Source: Edaphobacter sp.
GTDB taxonomy: Bacteria > Acidobacteriota > Terriglobia > Terriglobales > Acidobacteriaceae
Reading direction: 5' to 3'
Length of the DNA stretch: 64,000 nucleotides
Assembly: GCF_028283685.1 (NCBI RefSeq)
Contig: NZ_JAPWKF010000006.1
Location: 357,729 to 421,728 of the forward strand
Part shown: in pieces, positions 61,236 to 64,000 of the stretch
Numbering within the stretch: position 1 is the stretch's first letter
How the letters are laid out: each line of letters opens with the position of its first letter
Program-made: the position numbers and the translations under genes
Notes under the pieces: generated by a model
What the model saw: only the letters and a program-made list of their open reading frames with translations
The model's database searches: none
Told to the model about the DNA's origin: nothing

Positions 61236-62702
61236 TTGGCTAGTGAAGAGTTGACAGGATTGACGCAGGGTTTGACGATCGATGCCGCGCGGGCGGCGGT
61301 AGCCTCCGGGGAGACGACGGCCGTGGCGCTGGCCGAGCAGCATTATTCCCGGATCTCCACCGGTGACGAACAGATCAACAGCTATCTCTCTCTGAGCCGC
61401 GACCGGGCGCTTGCGCAGGCGGCGAAGATCGACGGCATGGCTGCACGCGGCGAGGCGTTGCCTCCTCTGGCAGGTGTGCCGCTGGGCATCAAGGATGTGT
61501 TGACCATGCAGGGGACGCCGGCGACGGCCGGATCGATGATCCTGAAGGGCTACCAGCCTCCGTATGATGCCACCTCGGTGGCGCGGCTGGAGGCGGCTGG
61601 CGCCGTGCTGCTGGGCAAGCTGAACTGCGACGAGTTCGCCATGGGCAGCTCGAATGAGAACTCGGCCTATGGCCCGGTGCGGAACCCGAGGGCGCTCGAT
61701 CGCGTTCCTGGAGGTTCTAGCGGTGGCTCGGCTGCGGCGGTTGCGGCTGATTTTGCAGTGGCTTCGCTGGGCACCGATACCGGCGGTTCGATCCGCCAGC
61801 CTGCGGCCTTCTGCGGCGTGGTGGGTGTGTTGCCGACCTACGGACGCGTCAGCCGCTATGGCCTGATCGCCTTTGCATCCTCGCTGGATCGCGTTGGCCC
61901 GTTCACGAAGAATGTGAAGGATGCGGCAACCATGCTGGAGGTTCTCGCAGGACAAGACGCCATGGACGCGACATCTTCGGCGCAGCCGGTCGGCAGCTAC
62001 GTGGCTGCTCTGGAGAAGCCGGTAGAGGGTCTGCGCATCGGCGTGCCGGAGGAGTACTTCGGCGAGGGACTGGACCCGGAGATTCGTGCGGCAATTGAGA
62101 AGGTGCTCGACGGTCTGAAGGCAGCTGGCTGCGTGATCAAGAAGGTGAGCCTGCCGCATACCAAGTACGCGGTGCCGACCTACTACGTGATTGCCACGGC
62201 TGAAGCTTCTTCGAACCTTTCGCGCTTCGACGGCATACGCTTTGGCCTGCGCGACGCTGAGGCAAAATCGCTGTCGGCGCTCTACCGTAAGACGCGGGAC
62301 GCGGGCTTCGGCTCCGAGGTCAAGCGCCGGATTCTGCTGGGGACCTACGCCCTGAGCGCGGGATACTACGACGCGTATTACAAGAAGGCGCAGCAGGTAC
62401 GTACGCTGCTCACCCGCGACTTTCTTGCGGCTTTCCACGATGTCGACGTCCTGGTGGCGCCGGTGACGCCGACTCCGGCCTTCAAGCTGGGGGAGAAGAC
62501 GGACGATCCCATCAAGATGTATCTCGAGGATATCTATTCGGTTGCGGCCAGTCTGGCGGGGATCTGCGGCGTCAGCGTTCCCTGCGGCGAGACCGGCGAG
62601 AAGCTGCCCATCGGCGTGCAGGTCCTCGCCCGTCACTTCGACGAGGCGACCATGCTGCGCGTGGCGAAGGCTGTTGAGGACGGGCAGGCGTCGGCGAAGT
62701 AG
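61236..62702 (+). CDS. gatA: Asp/Glu-tRNA amidotransferase subunit A
   Basis: 488 residues. Amidase-signature enzyme that releases ammonia from glutamine for the tRNA-bound amide. The Ser-cisSer-Lys triad is visible: Lys in VPLGIKDVL, cis-Ser in PGGSSGGSAAAVAA and the nucleophilic Ser in GTDTGGSIRQPA; KLNCDEFAMGSSNENSAYGP is a GatA-specific stretch. I use TTG 61236 because AGGA lies 7 bases upstream; a TTG 15 bases earlier has poor spacing. Downstream partner of gatC. Confidence 0.96.
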   Translation: MASEELTGLTQGLTIDAARAAVASGETTAVALAEQHYSRISTGDEQINSYLSLSRDRALAQAAKIDGMAARGEALPPLAGVPLGIKDVLTMQGTPATAGSMILKGYQPPYDATSVARLEAAGAVLLGKLNCDEFAMGSSNENSAYGPVRNPRALDRVPGGSSGGSAAAVAADFAVASLGTDTGGSIRQPAAFCGVVGVLPTYGRVSRYGLIAFASSLDRVGPFTKNVKDAATMLEVLAGQDAMDATSSAQPVGSYVAALEKPVEGLRIGVPEEYFGEGLDPEIRAAIEKVLDGLKAAGCVIKKVSLPHTKYAVPTYYVIATAEASSNLSRFDGIRFGLRDAEAKSLSALYRKTRDAGFGSEVKRRILLGTYALSAGYYDAYYKKAQQVRTLLTRDFLAAFHDVDVLVAPVTPTPAFKLGEKTDDPIKMYLEDIYSVAASLAGICGVSVPCGETGEKLPIGVQVLARHFDEATMLRVAKAVEDGQASAK

Positions 62703-62875
62703 CCGGTTTGGCTTCTCTGCATAAAGTTGATCAGTGCTGCTCCGGGAAGGTCTTTTCGCTGACCATGCGAATACGTTCGAGTATGCTGGAGCCAGCTATT
62801 TTAAAAGAATTTGACTCCCCCAGGCTGTGGTCACGTGGAGGCTGGCGGCAACGTAGTTTGCGAGGTTTTGAACGG

Positions 62876-64000
62876 ATGCGGTTTGGTTGGTTGAGAGGTC
62901 CTGTCGTCGGTCTGGCGGCTGTCATGTGTTTCGGGGCAATCCTTGCCGAGGCCCAGCAGCAGCTTCCCGTTTACAGCTTGGGCATTGGTGGTTCGACGCA
63001 ATCCAGCGGCTCGCAATCGTCGAGCTCTGATTGCAGCCCCTCTGATCCCAGCTGCGGCACCGGCAACAACCAGATGATGATGCAGCAGGGGATGCAGCAG
63101 GGCGCCAATGCCGCCAACACTGCACGCGGAATCGTTCTGGACACCCAGCAGATGGGCCAGCAGAACAATCAGCAGCAGCTGAACCTGCAGCAGCAGGCGC
63201 AGGGGAACCAGCAGAACCCGCTTCCACTCGATCCTCCCACCGAGTTCCAGCAGCTGGTCGCCAACTCGACCGGCAAGATGTTGCCGATCTACGGATCGCA
63301 GATGTTCCGCACGCTGCCCTCGACCTTCGCCCCGGTCAACCAGATTCCGGTCACGCCGGACTACGTCGTCGGACCCAACGATGAGCTTCTGATCCAGACC
63401 TGGGGCCAGGTCACCCTGAACAGCCGCTTCGTGGTGGATCGCTCCGGTGCTATCTATATTCCTCAGCTGGGCACCGTGCATGTGGCCGGGATGCGCTTCG
63501 ACCAGCTGCAGCCGTTCCTGAAGTCGCAGATGGGGAAGAACTTCCGCAACTTCGATCTCAATGTGAACATGGGGCATCTGCGGTCGATCGAGGTCTACAT
63601 CACGGGGCAGGCGCGCAAGCCGGGCAACTGGACGCTGAGCTCCCTGAGCACGCTGGTGACGGCGGTCTTCGCCACCGGCGGCCCTTCGCCTGCAGGCAGC
63701 ATGCGTGACATCCAGCTGCGCCGCGGCGGCAAGCTGATCACCGAGTTCGACCTGTACGATCTGATCCTGTACGGGGACAAGTCGAAGGACGTTGCGCTTC
63801 TTCCCGGCGACGTGATCTATATTCCCCCCGTCGGCCCGCAGGTCGCGATGGCGGGAAGCGTGAAGATGCCCGCCATCTATGAACTGAAGCATGGCGCGAG
63901 CACCACTGTTGGCGAGGCTCTCGATCTGGCCGCCGGCATGACGAACGTCGCCTCCGGCGACAAGCTTCGTCTGGAGCGCGTCGATCAGCGCCACCTGCGC
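62876..64000 (+). CDS. Wza-like polysaccharide export outer-membrane protein (C terminus outside the window)
   Basis: 375 codons to the window edge from ATG 62876, with GAGG 10 bases upstream. Signal peptide 1-25. Residues 40-120 are Ser-, then Gln/Asn-rich (QMMMQQGMQQ, QQNNQQQLNLQQQ). A Poly_export domain starts about 160 (DYVVGPNDELLIQTWGQ) with the GAIYIPQLGTVHVAG strand, then SLBB-type segments (VYITGQARKPGNW; VAMAGSVKMPAIYEL). The LLPGDVIYIPP element is typical. It would form the outer-membrane channel for the exopolysaccharide made by the surrounding genes. The low-complexity N-terminal linker is longer than in E. coli Wza. Confidence 0.88.
   Translation, partial: MRFGWLRGPVVGLAAVMCFGAILAEAQQQLPVYSLGIGGSTQSSGSQSSSSDCSPSDPSCGTGNNQMMMQQGMQQGANAANTARGIVLDTQQMGQQNNQQQLNLQQQAQGNQQNPLPLDPPTEFQQLVANSTGKMLPIYGSQMFRTLPSTFAPVNQIPVTPDYVVGPNDELLIQTWGQVTLNSRFVVDRSGAIYIPQLGTVHVAGMRFDQLQPFLKSQMGKNFRNFDLNVNMGHLRSIEVYITGQARKPGNWTLSSLSTLVTAVFATGGPSPAGSMRDIQLRRGGKLITEFDLYDLILYGDKSKDVALLPGDVIYIPPVGPQVAMAGSVKMPAIYELKHGASTTVGEALDLAAGMTNVASGDKLRLERVDQRHLR

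Overview
The window reads as chromosomal DNA of an Acidobacteriota, most likely a member of the Acidobacteriaceae/Terriglobia (Terriglobus, Granulicella or Edaphobacter type). The pointers are the high GC, a roughly 1170-residue TonB-dependent-receptor-like protein with an N-terminal carboxypeptidase-regulatory domain, two very long 'two-component propeller' sensors, many TTG/GTG starts with good Shine-Dalgarno sites, and families that look typical of this group. The assignment comes from protein character, not from a database search. No rRNA, CRISPR array, prophage or transposase gene was seen.

Layout. 1-4.2 kb: a partial secreted protein, a secreted toroid protein with a haem-c motif, a class II aldolase, a radical SAM protein and purN. 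4.3-11 kb: an HtrA protease, a folD-coaE operon, a Trm112-like zinc ribbon and ppc. 11-17.8 kb: an inner-membrane-anchored unknown, the TonB-dependent receptor and an MFS exporter, with dispersed and tandem repeats between the last two. 18.0-20.8 kb: a compact three-gene operon with a surface protein carrying a C-terminal LPHTA sorting signal, a class D-like sortase and a large one-helix membrane protein. 20.7-31.5 kb: bacterioferritin comigratory protein, fabD, two diguanylate cyclases, small membrane proteins, a GH28 glycosidase and pyrG. 31.8-37.3 kb: a cytochrome c-sorbosone-dehydrogenase fusion and small regulatory or hypothetical genes including TetR, cupin, DinB and YraN.

37.3-46.6 kb is a visibly lower-GC glycan island: a Wzy-like polymerase, a double-domain glycosyltransferase, two GT2 enzymes, a Wzz-type chain-length protein, a methyltransferase, an unknown that may be a glycosyltransferase, and a Wzx flippase. 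It ends at a tRNA-Ile(CAT) gene. Next come a propeller histidine kinase and response regulator (47-50.8 kb) and a sugar-acid-type MFS, SDR and Zn-alcohol dehydrogenase group (50.9-54.4 kb). rmlBAD with a VOC protein and a GmhB-like phosphatase, and rmlC divergent, occupy 54.9-59.4 kb. Then follow an initiating polyprenyl-phosphate sugar transferase (59.8 kb), a DciA-like gene, gatC-gatA, and the start of a Wza-type export protein cut by the right edge.

Taken together, dTDP-rhamnose synthesis (rmlABCD), the initiating transferase, the glycosyltransferases, Wzx, Wzy, Wzz and Wza make a nearly complete Wzx/Wzy-dependent exopolysaccharide route, split by housekeeping genes. Two diguanylate cyclases with intact I-sites and GGDEF-type motifs lie in the same window. 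The most distinctive find is the sortase operon in what should be a diderm bacterium. A dispersed repeat family (four loci), several tandem repeats and clustered palindromes in control regions are the main non-coding signals.
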